A DNA stretch of 62,000 nt. Source: Chrysomallon squamiferum. Its lineage: Eukaryota; Mollusca; Gastropoda; Neomphalida; Peltospiridae. Every line of letters starts with the position of its first letter. Positions within the stretch are counted from its first letter, which is position 1. Shown here one piece after another: positions 1-11,194 of this stretch. The stretch is taken from assembly GCA_012295275.1 (NCBI GenBank), contig CM022673.1, positions 28,916,136-28,978,135 on the forward strand, written 5' to 3'. The notes under the pieces were generated by a model. It was not told the DNA's origin. It made no database searches and saw nothing but the letters and a program-made list of their open reading frames with translations. Position numbers and translations under genes: made by a program.

Positions 1-86
1 TACTTTTGAAATGAACAAATAATGTAAATTTATTATTAGAAGTAAAGAAATGGAATAAATGAATGTGTGATCTATTGTGTGTAAAA

Positions 87-123
<37 letters not shown>

Positions 124-544
124 TTTTAATCTGCTGTATTAAATATATTTGGTGTCAGTAATATTTTGTGATTTATGTGACATTTTCTGTGAGAAGCAAA
201 AACGATTGTAAAAATTGGTAATGTTAGTAGTAACATTTAACAGAAAAATAATTAAATTTTTATCAGTATTTATTTTGATGATCAGTCTACCACTACCAAT
301 ATAAGTTCAAATAAATTTGTGTAGTAATTATTCTGTAGCTCTTGTCCAATTATCACATGCATTAATAGATTATTATTATTACTGTTGTTATTGTTATTGT
401 TGTTGTTGTTAATATTGAAGATAAAATTTGTAAAAAAAGTATAGAAAAGAAACAAACTACAGAAAACTGACTTTGTTTGTGTGTGGATAAAAGAAAACAT
501 GCAGACATTAGAATTAGTTATATATTTTTAATTTCTGTTTCCAG
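1..544 (+). other. Partial upstream intron of PCYOX1-like gene
   Basis: No coding signal is seen. It contains a (TA)n run at 92-118, a T run after it, and an ATT/GTT trinucleotide patch at about 370-412. It ends in the acceptor for the exon at 545. The glutamine/asparagine-like ORF on the minus strand here is only the translated trinucleotide repeat. Confidence 0.7.
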
Positions 545-751
545 GAATTGTAGGTGCAGGTATTGGAGGTGCCACTGCAGCATTCTATGCACGTCAGTTG
601 TTTGGTGAAAAAGCAGTGATAGATGTTTTCGAAGCAACCCGAGTTGGAGGTCGCCTGGCTAACATACACATCGAGGGACAGGATTATGAAGCTGGTGGCA
701 CAGTGATCCACCCACGCAACAAGTACATGGTGAACTTTACAAAGATGTTTG
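545..751 (+). CDS. PCYOX1: PCYOX1-like exon a (FAD-binding motif)
   Basis: The acceptor is CCAG at 541-544 after a T-rich tract, and the donor is GTTAGT at 752. The exon starts with two bases of a split codon and ends with one base (phase 1). It encodes the GxGxxG dinucleotide-binding loop, the acidic residue at the end of beta-2 (VFEA) and a GGTVIHP block. Because it opens in mid-fold, at least one upstream exon must exist outside the window. Confidence 0.93.
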
Positions 752-3581
752 GTTAGTCAAATTTATTTTGTTTTAAAATTTAAAGTTACCTTTAATAATA
801 AGATCCAAGCCCAAGTATCATGTACCAAAACATTTTGGATACTTCTGGTTGGATAAAGGGTTTGGTAGATACAGAATTTTTTGAGTTAACTCAAGTAGGA
901 GAAAATATTTTTAAAATTATGCTCTGCTAAATATTATAACTGTTTTAATGACAACAGAAACATAGAATTTGACAGATATAATGTGAGACATGACTGCATC
1001 AGCCTAGAGCATTTTTAAAGTTTTTTTTCATCCAAATTATGAGATAACAATAAAGGAATGAAATAAAGTATTTAGTTTCTTTACTGGCTTATTAATTAAC
1101 TGCTGCATTTCATTACTGCCAGAGAAAGAAATATATCAAATTTAGCTGACATATACTTTAAGTGTTAATAGAGTAATGATGTATAATTACTTCAAAAATG
1201 TATTTACTTGAGACCGAAAATCTTCTGATGCATTTTTTTTCTTCTTTTTTTTTCCACAGATCTAACAAAGACAGGAACAACAGGACAAATAGGGCTATAT
1301 GCCACTGATGGAATGCTGTTTGAATCAAGCTCTTGGAGCATGGTTACCATTGGCAAAATGATCTGGCGCTATGGATGGGACATGTGGAAGCTGGGAAACT
1401 GGATTAATAACCACATTGATAAATTTTCAAGGTATTTGTGGGCAGCTGTAGCTGGTGCCTAATTTTGATTTTCTACCCGTCCAGATTACATCTGTTTGAT
1501 TTTTAGCTAGGAGTTTAAATTCTCATTTATTACTTTCATTTCTCTTCTTTTAGTATTAAGAAATTAGTCATAATTAACTGTTGTTTGTTTGAAGTTCTGT
1601 TAGAACAGCGTGTCTCAAGGTGATAAGTAAATATGTATATTTAAATGTATAAATATCTTACTCCATTATAGAGTTCATCATAGTTCTATGAGCAGTAAAA
1701 AGTTCAGTTTAGGTGATGCCAAATTAAAAATTATTAAAGAGGAATTCTGAAAAACAAACAAACAAACAATCAAACCAATAATGTTAAGATGCATTATGTT
1801 AGAAGATATATCATTATTAGTAGGCAGACTATTTTAGATCATAACATTTAATGGCACCTGGTCCTAGGCTTTCTCACAAATATGGACAAATTATTTACCA
1901 GATATTTTTAAATTTAGTACCTTTAACAGTATACATTTTCTTTTTCACTATTATGATTAGGCCAAAATTTGTTTTAAAAAATGATACTGATATACAATTA
2001 CATCGAGAGAGTGTTAAACATTCTTTCTGTCAAAACAGTTGACTAATTTAACTTCCATAGACTGATGAATAAGCTTATGTTAGAAATCTTAAGAAATTAA
2101 ATAAACATATGGTAAGCTGTGTTTACAGAGGACATTTTCTCTTTTTAAGAATTTACAGCATCCAAGACAAGGGGATTGCATTCACTACCGTGGAAGATAT
2201 TCTGAAATCAATGGACCCGTTGTTTGTAGAAATTACTAAGAAACCGTTGAAGACTTTCCTCAAAGAAGAAGGATTTGGTGACAGGTTTATAGATGAACTG
2301 GGAATGGGAGCAGTGAGAACTAACTATGGACAAACAACAGAAGCTCATGGATTCGTGGGCAAGTTTCAGTCGCATAGTTTTAATATTCCAGTGTTTAAAC
2401 TGTTGTGAGACAGGTGTTAAAATATTTCTAATGATGACATGATGCATAAACACCAGAGATTGTGTTATAACTCACTGTATTGAGATTGCTAGAGTAGACA
2501 TTACTGCTGAAGGAGCCATCAGAATTGTGACTCTTGTAGTGGAGGCTAAAACTACTCTAGAAATTGTAGAAGTTCATTAAGTCATATAAAAGCAAAGAAA
2601 GTAGAAAAATCATAGACCAGTTCAGCTGTGATACCTTCAGATATCAAGATTTTTTTGTTGTTAGTAGTTATCTATATTTTTGTCTGTGTTTTGTTAGAAG
2701 TTAGATATAAGTTTCTGATGGGGTTCTGTTAGTGACTGACTAAATTTTTACATCTGTCTTATTGTTTTTCAGGGATTGTGTCCTTAGCAGGAACAGCACC
2801 TGGTCTCTGGTCTGTAAAAGGAGGCAACAGGAAAGTTCCAGAGAATCTGATTAAAAATGCAAATGCCAATTTGTTGACACCTGCTAAAGTGACAAACATA
2901 ATTCTGCAAAAAGACAGTGACGGAATAGTATCCTATGAAGTTCAGTACACAAACCCTGAGAAAAAAAACTCAGCTCGAGAATACGATATTGTAATCATTG
3001 CAGCGCCACTTCCTTCAGGTCAAACAAACATCAAATTTGAAGATTTCCCACAACCAGTGAGAGAGCCGCAAATGTCCATGCACAAGCTGGAACTGTTGTT
3101 TGTGTATGGTACACCTAACATCACAACATTTGGATACGATCACATTGACAGTTTTCCAGATGCAATTTTATCGACAGATCCAAATTTGTTTTGGAACAGT
3201 TTCGGTAAACACAGTCCAACAGACAATGGTGAAGAATCTACTGAAAAGAAAAATGAGTGTGTTTACAAAGTTGCTTTAAACCAGGTTCCCACTGAGCAAC
3301 AAATCAAACTGTTGTTTAACAGTACTAAAGATATAAGAATTGTTAGCTGGGAATCATATCCAGATTATTCACCGAACATGGAGTTGCCTTCATTTCTGCT
3401 GTATGACAGATTGTACTATATTAATGCTATAGAAAGTGCTGCTTCAACAATGGAAATGAGTGCCATAGCTGGAAGAAATGTCGCTTTGTTAGCCTATAAT
3501 CACTGGTACAGTTATTTAGACAAGATAGACGAAATTCACGATGAAAGTGCAACTTCCCCTGATGTGAATGAAGAATTGTAG
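545..3581 (+). CDS. PCYOX1: Prenylcysteine oxidase (PCYOX1-like), 3' four exons, N-terminus off window
   Basis: Exons 545-751, 1260-1431, 2150-2358 and 2773-3581 join in frame (1397 coding bases, 464 residues plus stop). The family is an FAD-dependent thioether oxidase that cleaves prenylcysteine from degraded prenylated proteins, giving cysteine, a prenyl aldehyde and H2O2, in lysosomes or secreted particles. Visible: a Rossmann dinucleotide motif IVGAGIGG at the start, then DVFEA and VGGRL typical of FAD amine-oxidase-like folds; WRYGWDMW; RTNYGQTTEAHGFVG; GLWSVKGGNRKVP; and the family's C-terminal block DRLYYINAIESAASTMEMSA. Human PCYOX1 is about 505 residues, so roughly 35-45 residues including the signal peptide are missing upstream of 545. 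Splice phases agree at every junction; the third intron is GC-AG. Very confident of family; PCYOX1 versus PCYOX1L cannot be separated here. Confidence 0.94.
1148..1211 (+). repeat. Dispersed repeat, copy in PCYOX1 intron
   Basis: About 64 bases, from ACATATACTTTAAGTGTTAA to ATTTACTTG, are repeated with few differences at 3735-3800 in the 3' flank of the same gene, in the same orientation. It is not part of any exon. Confidence 0.8.
1260..1431 (+). CDS. PCYOX1: PCYOX1-like exon b
   Basis: The acceptor follows a long pyrimidine run (TTTTTTTCCACAG, ending 1259). The donor is GGTATTTG with GT at 1432-1433. The exon encodes a segment with ESSSWSMV and KMIWRYGWDMW, matching the part of prenylcysteine oxidases just after the FAD-binding region. 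It ends with AG, which combines with the first base of the next exon to make an arginine codon. Confidence 0.92.
2150..2358 (+). CDS. PCYOX1: PCYOX1-like exon c, ends at a GC donor
   Basis: The acceptor is CTCTTTTTAAG ending 2149. The exon encodes IYSIQDKGIAFTTVEDIL through RTNYGQTTEAHGFV plus one base of a glycine codon. The only junction that restores the family motif FVG-x-VSL is after G2358, where the intron begins GCAAGT rather than GT. An ORF read straight through to 2408 would end in a short non-homologous tail and is not the product. Confidence 0.9.
2359..2772 (+). other. GC-AG intron of the PCYOX1-like gene
   Basis: This 414-base intron starts GCAAGT and ends TTTTTCAG. GC-AG introns are a small minority of U2-type introns and usually have otherwise strong donor consensus, as here. 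The frame and the conserved FVGIVSL junction exclude the nearby GT at 2355-2356, which would shift the frame. Confidence 0.85.
2773..3581 (+). CDS. PCYOX1: PCYOX1-like last coding exon
   Basis: The acceptor TTTTTCAG ends at 2772. GG at 2773-2774 completes the glycine codon, then IVSLAGTAPGLWSV follows. About 269 residues make up the substrate-domain and C-terminal half, including YDIVIIAAPL and LYYINAIESAASTMEMSA. The stop TAG is at 3579-3581. The tail after NHWYSYLDKIDEI is acidic and poorly conserved, as is usual for the family. Confidence 0.94.
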
Positions 3582-3700
3582 TATGCTTGTTAGTGATGTT
3601 AATTTATATTTCTACTTGTTTACTTGAATGGTTAAAAGAATTCTGTTGGGTGCATGTGGTTTATTTTCTAACAATTCTGTTACGTAATGTTTGAAAGATG

Positions 3701-3821
3701 TTGAATGTGAGGTTATGGCATAATTTTAGTTTACACATATACTATAAGTGTTAATAGAGTAATGATGTATAATTAGCTACTTTAAAAATGCATTTACTTG
3801 AATGTGAGGTTCTGGCATAAT
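3701..3821 (+). repeat. Second copy of the intronic repeat, bracketed by a 24-base direct repeat
   Basis: The copy at 3735-3800 matches 1148-1211. It is bracketed by a 24-base direct repeat, 3701-3724 and 3798-3821 (TTGAATGTGAGGTT, A or C, TGGCATAAT), with one mismatch. The layout looks like an insertion flanked by a long target duplication, or a local duplication. Confidence 0.75.
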
Positions 3822-5362
3822 CAGCAATATTAGTAATTGATGTGTAATCATGCAGCTTGTATCAGTTACTGATGATATTGGATATTTGTTTTGGGGGTTT
3901 TCATCTGTATGTCATTGTTGTTATTAAGTTCTGGTTTTCATGGTTTAATTTGAAATCTTTAGTCACTATACATATTAATGGGGGAGGGGGTTTCTGCATC
4001 TTTGCCGTAACTTGCCTTTTTGATTTTCTGTATTAAAGATAGCTAATGTAATGACTAATGGCCCATATAAAAAATGTCTTTGAAATATAAATTATAAGTT
4101 TATAAACACATTATATGATTATATAGAAAAGTATTCTTTCACACAAACACACAAAGTAAGAAGACTGGGTCAGTATATTTGTTTTGTGATTCAATTTATA
4201 TTAATTATAATTACAGAACAATAAAATACTTTTTGGAAAATGTTCTACAAAAGGAATGGAATATAACTTTATTATATTTGTACAGTGTTTTGAACTCTGC
4301 ATTATCCTTTTGCACTTGCATTCTTGCACATAATATCATTCCAGCTTGCAGTTTACTTTAATAGTTGATGAACAGCATAATTTCCACATTGTGTACTTCA
4401 AAGAAACTCACTTGTCTTGGTCATAATATCCTGGACAATAACTGTAAAATCAAATACATAATATACTGAAAAGAGTCAAATATTTCATGAAGAATCCAGT
4501 GATGAAATACTTCAGCTGTGACCAACTCACTTACAAGTTACACGTGTGTGTGTGTATACTCTTGTATGTATACTCATTTTAAACAGGTATATGTTATTAT
4601 TTGATATTTTGTCACACGTTTGTCAGATTATGTGGCTTACTCTAGTCATTTTATTATTTTACATAATTGTTTTGAGTAATGTTGCTTGGCAGCTGTATGT
4701 ATTGCAGGGTTTCACTGTACCCCTTATACCATGTACCAGTGTATCAATCAAAAGCCTTAATATAATTTAATTAAATTTGCCATGTATTAAAAGTCATGTA
4801 TTTTTTCTTTATGTAATTGAGAGCTTGTTTGCAAATGATCAAAGAATATATTTTTTTGAGTCAATGGTGAATTATAAAGAGAGGCTATTTGTTAAAGTAT
4901 ATTTTATTTGGTTTTTGTATGTTCATCATATTGAGATTAAATTATAAACAAATGTAATTCCTTCAGAATCTGTTATTAATCATTTTTTATTTACAGATCA
5001 TTTTATAAAGAGGTGTATTATTATTAAGAAATGAAAATTGTGAAAGTTTTGCTTTTCGTTTATAAGTGGTGAAATGTAAAAGTTTAAGAATCAATGCTCA
5101 GGTAAACATTTCTTCGTTTCTTTACAGCCATGCAGACATACTGTTAAATATCCAGCTTAAAAATTTCCAAGGTTTTTTGGTTGTAGATTTTTTTGTGGGA
5201 TTTTTAAATTTTATTTAATATTTAAGCATAAAAGATTGCACAGCTTAATTAAAAATTTTTGTTATTTTTAATTTATTTTTCACATGTTTTTCTATTTACA
5301 TTTCTCTGTCAGAGTTCTACTGTGTGAACCCAGCACACTGATTCAGGTGCAAGTGATTTTTA

Positions 5363-5395
<33 letters not shown>

Positions 5396-5485
5396 GTAAG
5401 TAATATTGTAATTATTGTCTTATTTATTTATTTAATCCTTCTTCTCTTTTCTTTTAATCACATGATTATTCATTTGTTTTTATTA

Positions 5486-5507
5486 AATAAACTCAATTCT
5501 AAATAAA
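5486..5507 (+). promoter_or_regulatory. Candidate polyadenylation signals (two AATAAA)
   Basis: Two AATAAA hexamers, 16 bases apart, are followed by TTATTGTTTGTGCTT, a plausible downstream U/GU-rich element. If used, the PCYOX1-like 3' UTR would be about 1.9 kb. An earlier AATAAA at 4220 is the alternative. In such AT-rich DNA, hexamers arise by chance. Confidence 0.3.
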
Positions 5508-5719
5508 TTCATTATTATTTTATTGTTTGTGCTTATCACAGAACTGGACTGTATCTGAGTGATTACAGAATGCTTGTTTGAATTTAATAACTTCTGGGAT
5601 CAGTCTTTTAGTGTTCTCTCTGAATATGTTTCCAAGAAAGGTATAATCTCCCCTGACCATGAGAAGTATATAAAAGATATGCTTACCAGTGTTTAGACAT
5701 AGCTTGGCTGCAATTATAA

Positions 5720-5753
5720 TATTTTATTTTATTTTATTTTATTTTATTTTATT

Positions 5754-5816
<63 letters not shown>
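5720..5816. repeat. (ATTTT)n and poly(T) tract
   Basis: ATTTT pentamers grade into almost pure T, interrupted by AA and C. More T/ATT-rich DNA continues to about 5975. Confidence 0.95.
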
Positions 5817-5820
<4 letters not shown>

Positions 5821-6020
5821 CACAATCTATATTTTAATTAGATTTATATGCAGTTATTTTATTTTATTTTCTATTTTTAACTTTTTATTTTATTTTTAAT
5901 TTTTATTATCATTATTTTTTTTCTCTCTCTCTTTTTGTTTCATTTTATTTTATTATTTTTATTATTATTATTTTTTGGGATGAACATCGCATTCTGTATT
6001 TTAATTAGATTTATATGCAA
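5817..6020 (+). repeat. Local duplication of an ATTAGATTTATATGCA block
   Basis: The ~38-base block at 5817-5854 (ACATCACAATCTATATTTTA...) recurs at 5983-6020 with a few changes. T-rich low-complexity DNA lies between. Probably a segmental or slippage duplication; no coding content. Confidence 0.7.
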
Positions 6021-6673
6021 AAATGACCTGATGTGAATATTAATCAGCTCCGTTAACAATTTTTTTTTTTTTGTCTCGAATCACTGACAGAAAATCACAG
6101 ACTGCTTTGTTTATTCTGTTCCAATCAGGAAGTTTCTCACAACTATATCCGTCAAACACAGTTATGTGTTTTGTGTGCTTCAGTTTGTAAACAAGTCCAC
6201 AACAACCAATTAATAATGGCTATTTGGTCACTCTCACAGTGTTTGGTCGGAGTTTGACACATGATTTGTTATTTGAATTCATCTGTTAATTCTTTGACAC
6301 TGGGTGAGTGCAAATTAACCTAGACTGCCTGGGCATTGACTTATGTCCTTTTGTTAGTTTGGAAATGTTTAGGTCAACGACATTTTAATTCATGCTATAA
6401 ACAGCATTTTATAAATATGTACGACTCCAGGTGTGTTTAATAATCTGCGTAATAATCTACGTTTTTTTTTTCTGGATGTAGGTAGTGCAGGAAGTTTATT
6501 TTGAAATTTAGTAAACATCTGTATTTATTGATTGTAATAATTATGACGTATTATGAGAGTCAAAACCTTCTTTCAGCTGATTACTTTGTAGCGAGCGAGT
6601 GAAATAAAATCGTTCAAATTTAGTAACTTTTTTATTTATTTTGTTTACCTTTTCTTTGTCTTCTTTCTTTCTT

Positions 6674-6712
<39 letters not shown>

Positions 6713-7239
6713 GAGACTTGTTTGTTTCTTATTTTAGCCCTTAAATCCGGTTCGTTTTGGGAATTCTGTAAACCAGGTTATCACTCATTGCAGCTTGCAC
6801 ATGTTCCCAAATGGTGCCGCGAAGTTTTGATTATAGGAAAGTTGCTCACCGGACATTTACGCACTGCGCAGCTGCTCGCCACGGAAGTGTTTACACATGA
6901 CAGTTTCTTTTATTAGAACATATAGTGAAATAACATAACATAATTCTCTAAGATCATAAGATTCTTACATTTGTACTCGATTTGACATTGTTGTTCCAGT
7001 AACTGGGTTATTCTAACTGATGGGAAAATTGCAAACAAAATCTCATGAAATCTTTGGATATATACTCCATCCGAGCAACTCCCATCCAAGTAATTCAAAT
7101 GCAGGGTTTTTCTGATTGCCTGTTTTTAAAGTTCTTTATGCTATGCATCAGTCAGCTCTACTACAAATCTGAACTGTTTGGGGAGTACACAGTATAGGGA
7201 CTTCAAAGGTATATGGAGATGATCAAATGGTTTATTCCA
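6021..7239. other. Intergenic DNA, no gene seen
   Basis: It contains a poly(T) tract at 6676-6706. Short ORFs spanning it show no recognised family and have no supporting splice or start context. Confidence 0.5.
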
Positions 7240-8006
7240 GATTCTGGCATTCCTGAATCTGGCAGTGAGATTATAACACATCTTAATTGGACACGCCAGT
7301 TGTTCCATTTCTGGCAGTTTATTTCTCACCCTTACTAATTGATGTTCCGTCACCTTAATCGATGGCCCCTCACCTTAACTGATGTACTTCTGTTAAACTG
7401 TATTTTGTCCACAATTTGTAGGACAATCAGTCACATCCACTTACATAGTCTCAGACTCGTAAAGTCTTCTAAAATCAGCACCAGTACCAAACACGATGAT
7501 TCTACTCTCCACCTGCACGTCATCCACAAGGACAAAATCGGATCCCAACTCCGTCTTGGTCCACTCGCCTTCCAGGTGTAAATCCATGGCTGCCTTTGGA
7601 GTTTGCGTAGCCTTTTTCGCTCTCTGTCTGTACAAGCTGGATTTGATGTCATCAAACATACTCAGCTTGGAAGCTATGTCCTGTGGTCTTGCATCTCCAC
7701 ACCCGGTCAACAACTTCTTCCTCTCCTCTTCATATATCTTTGGGATACTGGTCAGCTCCTCCCGTGCTCGCTTCCGCATGGTGTTGGTCAGTAGGTGGAC
7801 AGCAACTTCGCTCTCATCCGAGGAATGGATGTGGTCTTTACCTCTCCTGACCACAGTCCCATCAGGTGTAGTAGTCACGGTGGAAAGGCACCTAGAATAC
7901 AAACATCTCCATGGTACTGTACCATTCTTCTTACTAATCCGCCGTGCATACCTATATCCATCAAGTATGAGGTCCGCACCTGGTTTTCTGCCGTCCAAAA
8001 TTTCTC
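7240..8006 (-). pseudogene. FLYWCH-type zinc-finger sequence, copy 1
   Basis: The minus strand has an open frame of 185 codons, 7998 down to a TAA at 7441. Near its N-terminus is a FLYWCH-like finger: ILDGYRYARRISKKNG, WRCLYSRC (C-x4-C), then KDHIH (H-x-H). FLYWCH fingers bind DNA and occur in insulator/chromatin proteins and in MULE-type transposon-derived proteins. After it comes a basic, helical-looking stretch (MRKRAREEL...YEEERKKLL) with no recognised domain. No ATG precedes the finger: the codon before DGRKP is TTG, and the upstream frame reaches a stop without an ATG. So this is either a pseudogene or an exon with a missing upstream partner. Homology to copy 2 runs 7240-8006 and includes 3' non-finger sequence. 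Family call moderate; origin as a mobile or retro copy is inference. Confidence 0.65.
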
Positions 8007-8014
8007 TTTTATAT

Positions 8015-8055
8015 AAGTCGTTATCTCCGAATCTTTAATTCGGAGAGAATGACTT
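8015..8055. repeat. Hairpin at the edge of FLYWCH copy 1
   Basis: Arms 8015-8032 and 8038-8055 pair over 18 bases with two mismatches around a 5-base loop (CTTTA). Its inner core is TCTCCGAAT/ATTCGGAGA. It starts nine bases outside the end of homology between the two FLYWCH copies, so it may be a junction or terminal structure. Confidence 0.8.
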
Positions 8056-9537
8056 ACACATATATCGAAGTAAACAAGGTAAAAAGATATAGAGACTATA
8101 AGTAATAGCAGCAAATTTCCTTATTATGAACCTTTTCATAGACACGAAAACACATACTTCAACCACTGGACGACTGCTGAAGTAGACAAAATTTCCACTA
8201 GAAGAGGAAATTTCTTAAGATAATGAATTACATATCCCATGTTGCTGACTTCTGTTCCATAAAAGCGGGTGTTGATGAAATGGGATGGCGTCTAATCAGG
8301 AAGTAGACTAAATTTAGAGTGTTAAGCGCTCAACTGAATATTTGTCAAAAACCATTATTTAACTGCTACTCAACATGCAGAAATAGCTGTCGCGACAGCA
8401 CGAACGAATTTGGACCGCTCGCTGCGTTTTGACATTTCACTGCTAGTAAAGCTTTGCTTACTGTTGCGGCAAGTGCTAATGCTATCTAGTTATACACAAT
8501 AATTGGACAAATGACCAATTCATGAAAAGAAACTGCAACTAACGTCGAGCAAAAATACAAAATTAATGATGGAAATAACAGTATAGTGAAATGATTATCA
8601 ACATTTGGGCGGGGGAATGACAAGAAGAATCGGCTGAAACGACGTTGATGAACAAATGGTAATCTGCGTTAATAACTTAATAGTTTAATAATTGTGACTT
8701 TTCTCTCTCGTTTAGTAATTTGTCTGGATGGTATGAGAATTAAATAAATATCAATAACAGTGTCCAGGATAAGCGTGAAGATGTTGTTTTTAACAAGTAT
8801 TTCGTTACACGTTAACCAGAATGTAGGCGATTCTGAATGTTTCTCGCGTGCTAGAAAGTAAATCTTTTAAAATTCAAAATAGTTTAGTCCTCAGTAATTT
8901 AAATAAACATTAAAAGTCTAAAATTGTAATATCGTCAGATTTATGTGAAATTAGCACTCAGAAATTAGCCATACAGTCTTAAACTGGTTATACACATTTC
9001 ATCTTGTTTTTTAATTCTTGTTTATTTTATTTTATTTATTATTTTTTTTTTTTTTTAAACATGAAATTAATAAGAAGATTTCTTTTTTTAGAGTGTTCCT
9101 GCATTTAGGACAACTATTTAAATATTTTAGATGTTTTAGAGTTATTTTTTTTTCTAGAGCATTTTCTTTCAAAAAAGGAATTTCTTTCTACATTTCTTTG
9201 ATATTTTGTTACATTAGCATGCAATTTCTGTGTCGTCAAATTCTTTTAGGAAATATGTCTGCTACGTGTTTTTAACGTTAATGAAAAAGAAGAATGTTTC
9301 TCAGTTATTGAATTTCTGGCCTAATACGTGATGGGTCCCCAGATCGAACCTCATCATCGTGCTTAACCGGATATTATTTCATTCACTGGCAGCATGAACA
9401 TTTTTCTAAGACAATAATAATAAAAATAATAACTTAAAGAGATGTAGAGATGTCTCGAAGATTAAAACGTGAAAATATTCTTGGACAATGTTATGGAATT
9501 TCTCTTTCATCGTCTGACATTCAAAAGCTGTCCAAAA
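8056..9537. other. Intergenic DNA, no gene seen
   Basis: AT-rich single-copy-looking DNA with a T run near 9043-9056. No exon with homology or good splice context was recognised. Confidence 0.5.
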
Positions 9538-9675
9538 AATTGCGTTTAAGTAACTTTAGCAATATTAGGATGTCACAGATCCATTAAATCAAATTAAAGT
9601 AACACTCTAAATGAAATGTGTGTCCAGTTCTCAGCAGATACGTCTGACAAACAGAGCTTTTCTTTGTAAAATTGA
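9538..9675 (+). repeat. Dispersed repeat family C, copy 1
   Basis: About 138 bases matching 12584-12704. Shared blocks include TTAAGTAA, GGATGTCAC versus GATGTCAC, ATTAAAGTAACACT and CTTTTCTTTGTAAAATTGA. Both copies are followed within about 30-50 bases by poly(T), as expected for an element with a homopolymer end. Confidence 0.8.
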
Positions 9676-9769
9676 TTTTTGTCCTTAATCTGTATCAGCC
9701 GGTATTTTTTTTTTTTTTTTTTTTTTTTCATTAATTGATTTCCAGAACGACCGCTCTCACCTTCACCTA

Positions 9770-9770
<1 letters not shown>

Positions 9771-9803
<33 letters not shown>
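9771..9803. repeat. (TG)n microsatellite
   Basis: An uninterrupted TG run of about 33 bases, a little downstream of a poly(T) tract at 9706-9728. Confidence 0.97.
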
Positions 9804-9805
<2 letters not shown>

Positions 9806-9941
9806 ATATACGTTATTCAATATTTTGATTTACTTTTTCATGTAATAATTTACAATAATATAATGCAATCACTATATGTTTAAAATTTCATAATTATTCT
9901 GCAGCAAACAGTAAAAATAGATCTTTATACAATATTACAAC

Positions 9942-9987
9942 AAAAAAAAAAAAAAAAAATAAAAAAAAAAAAAAAAAAAAAAAAAAA
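9942..9987. repeat. Poly(A) tract
   Basis: About 45 A with one T at 9960. No adjacent retrocopied gene was recognised. Confidence 0.97.
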
Positions 9988-10822
9988 TTCATGGAGCTTA
10001 AAAGAAAAGTATGTGCAAGGGAATTGTCATTAAAATCTGAATTCCATATTCAGCAGCGAGAGTTAAAAATATCTATGAAAGATTAAATTCCACTTTCTTG
10101 AGCTAAAAGAAAAAATACAAATAACATAATTGTTCTGTAGCTAACGATAATAACTGAAATAACTGAATCTTTGTAAATATTTAAATTGTTTATTCTACTG
10201 CTATCAACAAAAAAATACATATTTTGTTAAGATTTTACTGTGTCTGTATGACAGCAAAACTTTAAAGTAATTGAATCTTTGTTGGGTTTTAAATGAAATC
10301 CTTTCAAGAAAAGAAAACAACAATTCTCTTTTTACGTTAAAGCTATAATAGTACATTTTTCATTGAATGCCAAAAAAAAAAAAAAAAACACCTATAATTT
10401 TTTTATGGAGATAAATCTATTAAAACGGTTTTTTCGTTGTGTTTTGGGTGGGTGTGTGGGTGTTATTTTCATTGTAAGAAAATCATCAGATTCTTTTATT
10501 TTTTTAATTGAGATAATGTTAGTTATCATCTAAACATCTAATTTGTTGCACCTTTCTGATTTTAGTATCAGTGAAAAACATTTAAATACTATATTAATTT
10601 AAATTCAGTTTAAAACAAATAACTGCAGATTTAATAAAGGCAAAACAAATTTAGGTTTATTAATAAGTGAAGAAAACTATATATTTTTGCTTGAGGGGGT
10701 GGGGTTAATTTCTTTTGTCTCGCTTTACTTCTAAAATGTAACTTAATTTTGTTTTATTATTATCATCGCCAACATCATTTATTTATTTATTATTATTACC
10801 ATCATAATCATCATTATTGTAC

Positions 10823-10826
<4 letters not shown>

Positions 10827-10891
<65 letters not shown>
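10827..10891. repeat. (CT)n microsatellite
   Basis: An uninterrupted CT run of about 65 bases. Confidence 0.97.
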
Positions 10892-10896
<5 letters not shown>

Positions 10897-11194
10897 AGAT
10901 TAGTAGTAGTATAATTTCATATTTTACCTAGAAACAAACGCAACTATATACTTCCATTTATTAGAAGAGATTAGCAATAATTGCATTTCCAACGGAAAGA
11001 ACAGTGTTTTTTTGTGACACTCTTTCAGAATCAGTTAACGTTATTAAAGCCATTTTAACATCAATCACTCACAGATTTTCAATTTCATAAAAACTGACTG
11101 AAATATTATACTTGAAACAGAATACAGATGCTAAAACGTTAGGTTAATTATTTTCAAAGAACATCACGTTATCCCCATTTGATCAATCATTTAC

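Larger units (their letters stand above)
3582..5510 (+). other. 3' UTR and downstream flank of PCYOX1-like gene
   Basis: AT-rich, with no further coding signal. Candidate poly(A) signals AATAAA lie at 4220-4225, 5486-5491 and 5502-5507; the last two are followed by a T/GT-rich stretch. An (ATT)n microsatellite occupies 5363-5395. A 24-base direct repeat and a copy of an upstream intron sequence lie at 3701-3821 and are described separately. Confidence 0.45.

Noticed and set aside
2359-2408. Read-through coding end after the third PCYOX1 exon
   Set aside because: It lacks homology and breaks the conserved FVG-x-VSL junction. The GC-AG intron explains it.
7141-7353. 70-codon minus-strand ORF beside FLYWCH copy 1
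   Set aside because: Part of it is shared with copy 2, but no family is recognisable, and it lies after the TAA of the FLYWCH frame. It is treated as shared 3' sequence.
7496-8038. 180-codon plus-strand ORF antisense to FLYWCH copy 1
   Set aside because: It is the shadow of the minus-strand frame that carries the C-x4-C and H-x-H residues.
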